From: JAPPLB01 sp965204095
GTDB lineage: Bacteria > Acidobacteriota > Terriglobia > Bryobacterales > UBA6623
Direction: 5' to 3'
Assembly: GCA_965204095.1 (NCBI GenBank)
Contig: OZ241991.1
Coordinates: 3,534,001 to 3,598,000, forward strand
DNA length: 64,000 nucleotides
Below, piece after piece: positions 34,865 to 44,500 of the stretch (positions are counted from its first letter, which is position 1; every line of letters starts with the position of its first letter). Under the pieces are notes generated by a model. The model was not told where the DNA came from and ran no database searches. It saw nothing but the letters and a program-made list of their open reading frames with translations. The translations under genes and the position numbers were made by a program.

Positions 34865-35623
34865 CTAAGCCCGGTTCAACTCATTCCAAAGAGCCCGGTA
34901 ATATTGCAGAAACCGCTCCGGCTCCTTGCTCTCGGCCACCTCGGCCAGGCAGTAGCGCTCATAGCCGCTGCCGCGCAGCAGTCCAAACAACTCCCGGTAA
35001 GGGTAATCGCTGGCCAGCCGGTTGATGTGGACGTTCTTGATGAAGGGCCGCAGCAGCTCGAACGGCTCTTTGATCGAGCCGTTGATGACCTCGCCCGGAT
35101 TCGAGTTCCAGCAGATGCCCACATTGGGGTGCGAGCACACGTCCATGATCGTTCGCATGTGAATCGGATTCTGGGTGCCTCTGCCATGCACCTCGACCCA
35201 GATCTCGACGCCCTTGCGCGCGCCGATGTCGCCGCACTCCTGCAGCGCCTCGCCGATCTGTTGCAGCGTGACGCGCCACGGCACATCTTCGAGCAGGCGA
35301 TTCGGTCGCACTTTGATCCCCCAACACCCCAGATCGTGCGCCAGATCGACGAAGCTCTCCGTCTCTTCGATGTTCCGCCGCACGACGGACGGGTCCGGTG
35401 AGTGGTATTCGCACGCCGTGCCCAGACTCAGCAGTCGGATCTTGCTTCGCAGGAATCGGTCCCGTACCTTCTCCCGATCTTGCGGTGACAGGGACGGTTC
35501 AACACCATGCGCGTGGGTTGTTCGCAGCTCGACCGCCTCCCACTTGGCGGCTTCGAGCTGCTTGATGATCGTTTCGATATCCCAGTTGCGGGCGATGTTG
35601 TAGGTAACGAGGCCGAGTCTCAT
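34865..35623 (-). CDS. Sugar phosphate isomerase/epimerase (xylose-isomerase-like TIM barrel)
   Basis: A 252-residue AP-endonuclease-2-type barrel. The start at 35623 gives MRLGLVTYNIARNWDIETIIKQLEAAKWEAVELRTTHAHGVEPSL; the frame is open 14 codons further up but that part is not family-like. Metal-site landmarks are ELRTTH, CEYHSPDP, WVEVHGRG, VGICWNSNPGE and KNVHINRLA, with the final CLAEVAES Glu. It probably isomerises a sugar or inositol derivative. The substrate is unknown. Confidence 0.82.
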   Translation of the reverse strand: MRLGLVTYNIARNWDIETIIKQLEAAKWEAVELRTTHAHGVEPSLSPQDREKVRDRFLRSKIRLLSLGTACEYHSPDPSVVRRNIEETESFVDLAHDLGCWGIKVRPNRLLEDVPWRVTLQQIGEALQECGDIGARKGVEIWVEVHGRGTQNPIHMRTIMDVCSHPNVGICWNSNPGEVINGSIKEPFELLRPFIKNVHINRLASDYPYRELFGLLRGSGYERYCLAEVAESKEPERFLQYYRALWNELNRA

Positions 35624-35886
35624 CAGCGTTTCACCGGCGAGTATTCTACCACCGCGGTGCGGCAACCAGCCCCTGCTATGCCAGCTAAGGCCCGCTTGCT
35701 TTCACCCGGCAGCAGGATATTTTCCTCACCTCCCGGCCTGATTTTCCGCCGCCGGATTGAGAGAAGCCGGACCGTGCGGACCGCCGGCTCTACCCGCTGC
35801 GAGCGGGCTTGAAACGTGCCTCGGCCGGACAGGTTGGAGCACAGGTGCGTCTCGATTGCGGCCGCCGGCGCTATCTTGGTGTAGGG

Positions 35887-36804
35887 ATGTCACGGCGCGG
35901 CGCACTGCGGAACGGGGCGGAGTTCGTGGCCGCCTGGCCGATTCTCCAGGCCTTGCAGTGGCTGCCGCAGCCTCTCGCTCGCGGGTTGGCCGCTGGGCTT
36001 GGGCGGCTGGCTCACGCGGTGACGCCGCAATGGCGCCGGATCGCCGACCGCAACTTGCGGCTGGCTTTTCCCGACATGTCCGGGAGCCGACGCAGGGAAG
36101 TCGCGCGCGGCGTCTATCAGAACCTGGGTCGCGTCTTGCTGTCTGTCGCGCGCATGCCTCGCATCGATCAGGGCAACATCGGGGAGTGGCTCGACTACGA
36201 AGGCTACGAGCACTACGAACAGGCGTGCCGGCAGGGCCGCGGCGTCTTGTATCTTACGGCGCACCTGGGCAACTGGGAACTGAGCGCTCACGCACACGGC
36301 CTTCACGGCCATCCCTTGCATGTCGTCGTGCGGGCGCTCGATAACCCTTACTTCGATCGCTTCTTGGAGCGGCGGCGCGTCTGCTCGGGAAACCGTCTGA
36401 TTTACAAGCAGGAGTTCGCGCGCCGGGCGCTCAAAGCCGTTGGGGAGAACGAGGCGGTCGGGGTCCTGGTCGACCAGAACACCGCTGGCGACGATAGTGT
36501 GTTCGTGGAGTTCTTCGGGCACCCAGCGAGCGCGACCAGCGGAATCGTCCGCCTCGCCATGCGGTCGAAAACACCGGTCGTTCCCGGTTTCGCATTCTGG
36601 AACGAGAAGCTTCGGAAACACTCCCTTCGCTTCAGCCCGCCAGTCCCGATGGTGGACACCGGCAACAAAGAGGCTGACTTGGCGGAGAACTCGCAGCGTT
36701 GTCAGAAGGTTATCGAAGAGGCGATCCGCGAATACCCCGCGCAGTGGCTTTGGATCCACCGGCGCTGGAAAACGCGTCCGCCGGGTGAACCGGACTTGTA
36801 TTGA
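35887..36804 (+). CDS. LpxL/HtrB-type lipid A acyltransferase
   Basis: A 305-residue inner-membrane acyltransferase. The ATG at 35887 gives MSRRGALRNGAEFVAAWPILQALQWLPQ; the frame upstream to 35809 is not conserved-looking. The catalytic HX4E motif is H126-LGNW-E131. Further blocks are NPYFDRFLERRR, GVLVDQNTAGDDSVFVEFFG and YPAQWLWIHRRWKTRP, all typical of LpxL/LpxM. It transfers a secondary acyl chain to Kdo-lipid A or a related precursor. Together with lpxB it shows an LPS-bearing outer membrane. Confidence 0.9.
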   Translation: MSRRGALRNGAEFVAAWPILQALQWLPQPLARGLAAGLGRLAHAVTPQWRRIADRNLRLAFPDMSGSRRREVARGVYQNLGRVLLSVARMPRIDQGNIGEWLDYEGYEHYEQACRQGRGVLYLTAHLGNWELSAHAHGLHGHPLHVVVRALDNPYFDRFLERRRVCSGNRLIYKQEFARRALKAVGENEAVGVLVDQNTAGDDSVFVEFFGHPASATSGIVRLAMRSKTPVVPGFAFWNEKLRKHSLRFSPPVPMVDTGNKEADLAENSQRCQKVIEEAIREYPAQWLWIHRRWKTRPPGEPDLY

Positions 36805-36882
36805 CTCCGGCCAGATGCTTTGTGAGGCAGGTTACGCTCGGCTCATGCACTTGGGGTAGAATGATTGTGGGTTCAGGCGGCC

Positions 36883-37926
36883 ATGCGCAAAGCGATCGGT
36901 ATCATCCTGCTGGTTTGGGTCACCGTGCTCGGGGGCCAAGAGACGGAAGTCGATCCCGGTTCGACGATTCAGGTTGACGTCAACGTGGTCAACGTGCCGG
37001 TTTCCGTGACGGATAGCGAGGGGCGGTTCCTGGTCGACCTGAACAAGGACGATTTCAAGGTTTGGGAGAACGGCCAGAGGGTCGAGATTCGGTATCTGAC
37101 GAAGAGCAACGACGTCGAGAATATGCCGCCGTTGCGGGTCGGCCTTCTCATCGATCAGAGCAACCGGGCGCGCCTCTACTACAAAACGTACAAGGATTCG
37201 ATCGGCGATCTCGCTTTCCAGTTGATTCCCGAAGGCGGGCGTGACCGCGGATTCCTGATGGGCTACCACATGGAAGTGGATCTGCTCGTCAAGATGACCG
37301 ACGATGCGTACTTGATCTCCGAGAGACTCGAGAAGGTCAAGCACGGCGGCGGCAGCGCGATGCTGGATGCCATCTACGAAGCCTGCACCAAGTACCTCGC
37401 GTCCGAGGAATACAAGGGTCCCGGCGAGCCGCGCAAAGTGATCGTCATCATCGGCGACGGTCACGATAACGTCAGCAAGCGAAGCCTGGAGGAAGTTCTG
37501 TATGTCGCGCAGCGCCACCAGGTGACCATTCACGGCTTGAGCACGGTCGCCTGGGGCTTTCACGAGAAAGAAGAAAAGAACCTGTTCCAACTCGCTGAAG
37601 CGACCGGCGGACGCATCGTCCAGCCGATGGACAACGTGCATAAAGACGTCTCGGGCTATCTCTCCAAACCGCAGGACGCCGGCAACTTCGTCTACACGGT
37701 CGGGACCGGTGAGTACAACGCCGCGCAATTGCAAGCGTTGTTCGATTCCATTCGCGACGTGGCGGGCGGCATTCAGAAGCAGTATGTTCTGGGCTACGCC
37801 CCGCCGGAGCCGTTCAGCGACGGCAAGTTCCGCAGGATCCGCGTCGAGCTCGATCTGACGAAGTACGTGGATCTGGATATCCGGCACCGCGCCGGATACT
37901 ACCCGCCGGAAGTGTCCGCGCCCTGA
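36883..37926 (+). CDS. VWFA-related acidobacterial-type protein with altered MIDAS
   Basis: A 347-residue exported protein starting at the ATG at 36883 (MRKAIGIILLVWVTVLGGQE, signal-like); a TTG six codons upstream is open. The acidobacterial lead-in (IQVDVNVVNVPVSVTDSEGRFLVDLNKDDFKVWENGQ) precedes a von Willebrand A domain. The first MIDAS motif is DQSNR (91-95) instead of DxSxS, so metal binding may be weakened. GGGSAMLDAI and VIIGDGHDN replace the other MIDAS loops. KQYVLGYAPPEP near the end is conserved. It follows the acyltransferase by 78 bases on the same strand. Confidence 0.85.
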   Translation: MRKAIGIILLVWVTVLGGQETEVDPGSTIQVDVNVVNVPVSVTDSEGRFLVDLNKDDFKVWENGQRVEIRYLTKSNDVENMPPLRVGLLIDQSNRARLYYKTYKDSIGDLAFQLIPEGGRDRGFLMGYHMEVDLLVKMTDDAYLISERLEKVKHGGGSAMLDAIYEACTKYLASEEYKGPGEPRKVIVIIGDGHDNVSKRSLEEVLYVAQRHQVTIHGLSTVAWGFHEKEEKNLFQLAEATGGRIVQPMDNVHKDVSGYLSKPQDAGNFVYTVGTGEYNAAQLQALFDSIRDVAGGIQKQYVLGYAPPEPFSDGKFRRIRVELDLTKYVDLDIRHRAGYYPPEVSAP

Positions 37927-38034
37927 GCGCACTCGGACTCGGCTGCCGCCTCCTTTCCGGGCCAGCGGCAATAGACCACTGATCCCGGGCGCCCTTGTCG
38001 CCTGCTTCCCCCGTCAGATGGCGAGCAAGGCAGG

Positions 38035-41000
38035 TCAGCGCCAAGCCGGCTTGGGACCGAGGCGCGGTGAGGTCGTCGAGCGGGACGAGGTCCAACTGCG
38101 CCGCATCCAGGAGCCCAGGTCGTCGAACAGCGTGTAGTAGGTCGGCAGGACGATCAACGTCAACACGGTGGACGCCAGCAAACCACCCATCACGGTGCGG
38201 GCAAGCGGGAAATACTTCACCTCGAACATCGCGCTGTCGCCCCAGGCCAGGGGGATGAGGCCGACGACGGTGGTAGTCGCCGTCATCACGATGGGACGGA
38301 AGCGCTCCCGGCAACCTTCGCGAATCGCCTCGGACCGCGGCAGTCCCTTGCGCCGCAGGTTGTTGATGTGATCGATGAGTACGATCCCGTTGTTGACGAC
38401 AATGCCGATCAGCACCATCGAGCCAATCCAGGCCATCATGTTGAAAGGCGTATTCGTAACGTAGAGGAAGCCCGCCACGCCGACCAGCGCGAACGGCAGC
38501 GAGAACATGATCGCGAACGGGTGGGACAGCGATTCAAACAGCGACGCCATCACGAAGTAGACCATGAACAGAGCCAAACCGATATCCCACAAGAAATCGC
38601 TGCGGTCGGCGTCCTGCTGGTTCGTCCAGAAGCTGTAGCTCCAGCCGTATCCGGCCGGGTAGGCGAGCAGGTTCATGACTTCCGTCATGACGGCCTTGCC
38701 CTCCTCGCGCTGTCCGCCGCGGTATTCCGCCCAGAAGGAAAGGTTCGTTCTGCGGTTTTCTCGCCGGATCCGGCTGGGCACCTGTTCGATTCTCAGTTCC
38801 GCGACTTGAGACAGCAGGATGGGTTCCCCGTCCTGACCGGAGCCTACGACCATCGATTTGAGATCGTCCAGGTCTTCGCGGTCCTCCGGCCGCAGTTGCA
38901 CGAGGATGTCGACCTCGCCTTCGGGGGTGCGGAATCCACGGATTTGCCGCCCGCGGACAACAATCCCCAGAACTTCGGAAACCGACTGCGGGGAGATGCC
39001 GTACTGCCGCGCCAACTCGCGATGAAGACGGATCTGAACTTCCTCCTCGACGCTGTCGGTCGGCAGGCTCACACGAGTGAATCCGGGCCGGGCCAGCAGC
39101 AGCAGTTTGGCTTCTTCGGCAAGGTTCTGCAGCGTTTCCAGATCATCGCCGAACAAGTTCGCGCGAAAGCCCGTGCGATCCTCTCCTCGCTGACTGCCGA
39201 GGGTGATCTCGGAGCCCGGAATCTGCGGCAGCTTTTCTTCGATCTCTTCGCGGAACTCCTGTAGCTCATCGTGAGTGATACGGTCGGTGTCGAAGAAGAT
39301 CTCGGTGTGAGCGCGGTTGTTGTCGTATTCCGACCGGATATCCCTGATCTTCCAGCGCTCGCGGTTGTCCTCCAGGACTTGCTCGACGGGTATGACGTAG
39401 TCGCTGACGATCTTGGCGTAGTGGAAGTTCTCGGTAAATTTGTAGCGCACCCGCACGTCTTGAATGTTGAGCGACTCGGGGGTCATGTTGGGGACCTTGT
39501 TCATGAGAAGCCAGCCGGCGCCCGCAATGAGAACCGGCACCAGGACCAGACCCGCCAGCACACGGTGCTCCAGGGGCCAACCGACCAGCTGCAGATAGGC
39601 TTTGACGACCGTGCCGGCTTCCTCCGCAACGGGGGCCGGGCCCTCGGCTTGCGGTTTGATCGATTCACCGGCGCCGGACCGTGAGAACAGTGAGCCGAAT
39701 GCCTTCCCGAGCAGACGTTGCCAACGAGGCCGAGACGTCACGTCGACTCGCAAGAAGCGCGCCATCGCCAGCGGGATGAGCGTGAGCGAAATGAAAAGTG
39801 AGCACAGCAGGGCGAAGATGATCGACACCCCGGCATTGCCCAAGAGCATCGAATACTGAGACTCTTGACCGAAAACCAGCGGCACGAAGATGATGATCGA
39901 CGTCAACGTGGCCGCGATGACCGCCATGATGACCTCCTGTGTTCCCACGCGGGAGGCCTTGACGCGATCCATGCCTTTTTCCAGCTTCTGGTAGATCGAC
40001 TCCAGCACGACCACGGCGTTGTCGACAAGCATGCCGGTAGCCAGCATCAGGCCGAGCATCGTCATCACGTTCAAGCTCTTGCCGCTGAAGTAGAGGAACC
40101 CGATGGCCGAGACGATGGAGAAGGGAATCGACAGGGCGATGATCATCGACGCATCGAATCGCCGCAGAAAGAGAACGAGCACGAAAACGGCCAGAATCGC
40201 GCCGAGAACGCCTGCACTCAACAAACCCGAGAGCGACTTGACGATTTCCTTGCCCTGGTTGAACCACAACAAGAGATTGATCCCACCCATCGCCGGGTCG
40301 TTCTTCAACTCTTCGATCTTCGCGAGCACGCCGTTCGTCACTTCGAGGGTGTTCGCCTCGGAGGTCTTGCGAACCATGAACCCCAGTGAGTTTTGTCCGT
40401 TGAGGCGGCTTCCCGAAGACCGCGGTGGGGCCTCGTAGAGAATGTCCGCGACATCGCGCAAAAGGAGTCCCCGGTCGTTCACGGGGATCGTCTCGATATC
40501 GGTGAGCGAGAGAAGCGTTCCCTGCGTAAGGGCGCTGTACTGAACCTCGCCGTCGACGACGCGGCCGAGAGAGCGGTTGACATTGATGTCGTCGAGCTTG
40601 CGGAACATCTGGCCGACATCCATGCGGTAACGCTTGATGTCATCCAGGCGCAGGTCGATGTTGACTTCTCGCCGGCCTACGCCCCAGAACTGCACTTCGG
40701 CCACGCCCGGCACACGCTCCAGCGGCTTTTGCACCTTGAGGTCGAGGAAGTCCGCCGACTGCCGCAGATCTCGCTCCGACGAGAACGCTCCGAACATGAC
40801 CGGCGTCTGCGCCGTGTTCCAGTTCCAGATGTTGATCCGTTCGACCTCATCGGGAAGCTCGTTGCGGATCAGATCGACCTTGTCCCGAACCTCGTTCCGA
40901 ATCAGCCCTACCTCCCGGCCCCAATCGAAGTTCATCTCCACGCTCCCGTTGTTGCGCGAGGCGTAGGATTGGGCTCGCTGGACGCCGGGGATGGTCGCGA

Positions 41001-41277
41001 GCGTCTCCTCGAGGGGTTTCGTGATCGATTCCAGGGTCTGCAGCGGCGTGCTGTTCGGGTGTCTGACGCTCACCTGCAGGAAGGGCCCCTCGATGTCGGG
41101 CATCAACACCAGCGGAATCTTGAAGATGGAGATGCCGCCCAGCGTGAGAAACAGCACGAAGACCATGCAGATGGTGACGGGGTAGCGCACCGAGAAACCG
41201 GCCAGACGGCTCCCCGCTTCGCGGCTCATGTCCGAGGGAGTGGCGCGCTTCGGCGGATCTGGAATCGGAGAATTCAT
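38035..41277 (-). CDS. RND-family efflux pump, inner-membrane subunit (first)
   Basis: A 1080-residue AcrB/HAE1-like transporter with the standard 1+5+1+5 membrane pattern and two large periplasmic loops. TM1 starts at about residue 28 (VRYPVTICMVFVLFLTLGG). TM4 carries the proton-relay region ATGMLVDNAVVVLE with one Asp and an Asn. The second half repeats the plan (FVMASLFESLSHPFAIMFSLPFALVG; IGIVVNNGIVLIDHINN). It extrudes small molecules using the proton gradient. It lies downstream of the adaptor and second pump, separated by repeat R5 and its own AT-rich promoter region. No outer-membrane channel gene is seen nearby. Confidence 0.93.
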   Translation of the reverse strand: MNSPIPDPPKRATPSDMSREAGSRLAGFSVRYPVTICMVFVLFLTLGGISIFKIPLVLMPDIEGPFLQVSVRHPNSTPLQTLESITKPLEETLATIPGVQRAQSYASRNNGSVEMNFDWGREVGLIRNEVRDKVDLIRNELPDEVERINIWNWNTAQTPVMFGAFSSERDLRQSADFLDLKVQKPLERVPGVAEVQFWGVGRREVNIDLRLDDIKRYRMDVGQMFRKLDDINVNRSLGRVVDGEVQYSALTQGTLLSLTDIETIPVNDRGLLLRDVADILYEAPPRSSGSRLNGQNSLGFMVRKTSEANTLEVTNGVLAKIEELKNDPAMGGINLLLWFNQGKEIVKSLSGLLSAGVLGAILAVFVLVLFLRRFDASMIIALSIPFSIVSAIGFLYFSGKSLNVMTMLGLMLATGMLVDNAVVVLESIYQKLEKGMDRVKASRVGTQEVIMAVIAATLTSIIIFVPLVFGQESQYSMLLGNAGVSIIFALLCSLFISLTLIPLAMARFLRVDVTSRPRWQRLLGKAFGSLFSRSGAGESIKPQAEGPAPVAEEAGTVVKAYLQLVGWPLEHRVLAGLVLVPVLIAGAGWLLMNKVPNMTPESLNIQDVRVRYKFTENFHYAKIVSDYVIPVEQVLEDNRERWKIRDIRSEYDNNRAHTEIFFDTDRITHDELQEFREEIEEKLPQIPGSEITLGSQRGEDRTGFRANLFGDDLETLQNLAEEAKLLLLARPGFTRVSLPTDSVEEEVQIRLHRELARQYGISPQSVSEVLGIVVRGRQIRGFRTPEGEVDILVQLRPEDREDLDDLKSMVVGSGQDGEPILLSQVAELRIEQVPSRIRRENRRTNLSFWAEYRGGQREEGKAVMTEVMNLLAYPAGYGWSYSFWTNQQDADRSDFLWDIGLALFMVYFVMASLFESLSHPFAIMFSLPFALVGVAGFLYVTNTPFNMMAWIGSMVLIGIVVNNGIVLIDHINNLRRKGLPRSEAIREGCRERFRPIVMTATTTVVGLIPLAWGDSAMFEVKYFPLARTVMGGLLASTVLTLIVLPTYYTLFDDLGSWMRRSWTSSRSTTSPRLGPKPAWR

Positions 41278-41293
41278 TGTCTAGGAGTCTGTC

Positions 41294-41341
41294 TCACAGA
41301 ACGAAAATAGCCAATTTTTTGTCAATATCCTGTTTCTGTGA
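41294..41341 (-). promoter_or_regulatory. Candidate promoter/operator of the first RND gene
   Basis: The leader is unusually AT-rich for this window. On the minus strand a perfect TTGACA (41320-41325) sits between two arms of an 8-base inverted repeat, TCACAGAA (41294-41301) and TTCTGTGA (41334-41341). I do not see a good -10 at standard spacing. The symmetric arms around the -35 suggest a repressor or activator site; the regulator is unknown. Confidence 0.45.
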
Positions 41342-41384
41342 TCAAGTCTGACCACAACTGAGTGGGGCCAAAAATTTCTGTAGG

Positions 41385-41569
41385 CTAGCCTGCATTTCTC
41401 ACCACCCGACGGTCGAAGCACACGATACGACCGCCAGGACTTCGTTGCGCTGGCTTGCCGTGCTCAACGTACGGTTCAAGTACGCCTGCGCGCGCCAAGC
41501 GGCGCGCGCCTCGTCCTGACGGCCCTCTCACGCACTTCGCCTCGCCGCGTGGTGAGAAATGCAGGCTAG
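41385..41569 (+). repeat. MITE-like repeat R5 (best-preserved ends)
   Basis: A 185-base copy whose two ends are a perfect 21-base inverted repeat, CTAG followed by CCTGCATTTCTCACCAC. CTAG is itself a palindrome and may be end or target duplication. The right end contains the TAG stop codon of the second RND gene. It separates the two pump genes. Confidence 0.8.
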
Positions 41570-44500
41570 TTGCTCTCCTCACGCAGTGTCCCCCAGGATG
41601 GTTCCAACCGTTGTTCAACCGCAGGTTTCTCGTCCCTGTCAGCCACCGGATCCAACGCATGTGAGCCGCGATCGACAGCTTCATACACGACCGGAATCAG
41701 CACCAGGGTCAGCAACGTCGAAAACACCAGCCCGCCCATGACGGTAACCGCCATCGGCGCGCGGATCTCCGAACCTTCGCCCCAACCCAGAGCCATCGGA
41801 AAGAGGCCGAGCACGGTGGTGAGTGTCGTCATCAGGATCGGCCGCAACCGAACCTGCCCCGCCAGCAGCACCGCTTCCCGCTTCGACGTGCCGCGTCGGC
41901 GGAGTTGATTGGTGTAGTCCACGAGCACGATGGCGTTATTGACCACGATGCCCGCCAGCACAATCACTCCCAGCAGCACCATCACGCTTACGGCGGTCCC
42001 GGTGACGAACAGCGACAACACGACGCCAACCAACGCCAGCGGCACGGTGAACAGAATCACGAATGGATGCGTCAGGGATTCGAACTGCGACGCCATTACC
42101 AGATAGACGAGAAACACGGCCAGCGCCAGGGCAAATTGCAGGCTGCTGAATGATTCTTCGGCTTCTTCGTTCTGGCCGGCCAGCCCGACAGTCGTATTAA
42201 GGGGCAGTTCCGAGCGCAGATCCTGCAGTTCCGCTCGGATGTCGTCGGAGACGCTGTTCAGGTCGCGGCCCACGAGATTCGCCGAAATCAACGCCGCGCG
42301 CTGCGAGCGGATGCGCCGCACTTCCGCGGGGCCGCGGGCGATGCGGATGTCCGCCACCGCGCCCAGCCTGATCGGCGCTGCAGGGGCTTGGACATTCTGC
42401 TCTTCTTGGGTTTCTTCCTGTCTGTTTTGCTGATTGCGCCTGTTGCTGTTGGCGCGGTTGTTCGCCGCTCCCGAGCGCACGGTGGTCGGCGACGAGACCA
42501 CGGAAGCGCCACCCCCGTTCTGCTCGTTGTTCTGTCCGGTTGTGCGGTTCGGATTGCTGTTCCCTCGATCGTTGATCACCAGCGTCTTGAGGTCCGCAAT
42601 CGTGTCGCGGTGGGATTCGTCGGCGCGCACGAGTATATCGATCTGCTTATCCTCTTCGCGATAGCGCGAGGCGACATCGCCTCGAATCTTGTTGCGCAGG
42701 ATTTCGCCGATCCTCGTTTCATCCAGGCCGAGCCGCGCCAGCCGCTCGCGGTCGAACCGCACCTGGATTTCGGGGCTGCCGAGCTTCGTCGTTGTTTGGA
42801 TGTCGCTGAGCCCGGGAATCGTCTCCAGCCGCTCGATCACCATGGCCGCCGCCCGCCGCTGGTCTTCGATATCGAAGGCGTACACCTCGACTTCGATCGC
42901 CGTCTTGAAGCTGAAGAGCGTGGGCCGCGCGAATGTGTAGGCTGCATCGGGATATCCGGCCAGAGCCTCTCGCACTTGGGCGATCGTCCGCTCCTCGGCT
43001 TGGCGGTTCTCGCGGTCTTTCATCAACACGAAAATCCGGCCCGAGTGCTCCTCGAGGGCGCTTTGGCTGAACTGATTCTCATTACTCCCCCCGACGCTCG
43101 TAAATACGGTTTGGACGTCGTCAATCGCCGCGACCTTTTTCTCGATGCCCTGAAAAACTCGATCGGTCGTATCGAGAGGCGTGCCTTCGGGAAAGCGGAC
43201 CTCGAACGAAAACTCGCCCTGTGAGAGCGGCGGAATCAACTCGCCGCCCAGCGAACCGTACAGCAAAGCTGCGAGAGAGACGAGTCCGAGGACGGAGACG
43301 AAAACGATGGGTTTATTGTTGAGTGACGCTTCGAGAACCCGCGGGTAGCTTAGATACAACGACTCGAAACCCCGCAGGGTCAGTTTCATCAGCGGCGAGA
43401 TCAGAGTGAGCAGGAGTCTCCCGATTTCCCTGGCGGCGAACCGCACCGCCCAAAGAATCGACGGAATCGCCGCCGAGAAGACGGCCCAGACCAGCCAGCG
43501 TCCTGCCGTAGACAGGTCGCGGTACACCAATCGGAAACCGCCGACGGGTTCAGCCTGCGCTACGGTTCCCTCCGTCTTGGTCTGCTGGTCGACTTCCTCC
43601 ACCTCTTCCTGCCGCATCCGCAGGCCCAGGACCATCGGAATGAACGTCAACGCCACCAGCAACGACGCCAGCAGCGAATAGGTGATCGTCAGCGCCTGGT
43701 CCTTGAAGAGCTGGCCGGCGATGCCCTCTACGAACACCAGAGGTAGAAAAACGGCCACGGTGGTTAAAGTGGACGCCGTCACTGCGAGGCCCACTTCTTT
43801 CGTCCCGCCATAGGCGGCCTCGGCCAGGGAAACCCCCTCGCGGCGGTGCCGTGCCACCGACTCCAGCACGACGATGGAGTTGTCCACAAGCATCCCGATG
43901 CCCAGCGCCACGCCGCCGAGCGACATGATGTTGAGCGTGATGTCGGTTTGGTGCATCAGCGCGAACGTCGCCATGATCGAGATGGGAATCGACATGCCGA
44001 TGATGAGGGTGCTGCGGCCGTCCCGCAGGAAGATGAACAGAATGGCGGTTGCCAGCAAGCCCCCCAGGATGGCGGCCGTGCGAACGTTGTTGACCGACTC
44101 GCTGATGAACGAGGCTTGATCGAATACGATCTCGTACTCCAGGCCCTGCGGGTAGAAAGGGCTTTTCTCCATGCCGGCCAGCTTGTCGCGGACGTCCCGC
44201 GAGACCGTCACGGTGTTGGCGTCGCCTTCTTTATAGATCGCCAGTTCGACGCTTTCGCGGCCGTTGAGCCGCGCGATCACTTCACGGTCCTTCGTTCCCC
44301 GCCAGACGCGCGCCACGTCGCCGAGAACGACGTTGCGCCCCTGCTCGTTGCGCACGATGATGCGCCGGATTTCGTCCACCGAGCGGAACTCGTTGAGCAT
44401 GCGGACCATGTAGCGGGCGTCCTGGTCGTAGAGGCTGCCGCTGGCCTGGTTGAGATTCTCCTGACGCAGGATGTTCGTGACCTCGGTGATCGCGATGCCC

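Noticed and set aside
37995..38035. Possible eighth repeat copy (GCCTGC...GGCAGG)
   Set aside because: Only the short outer hexamers match; the CTCACCAC core and internal arms are absent.
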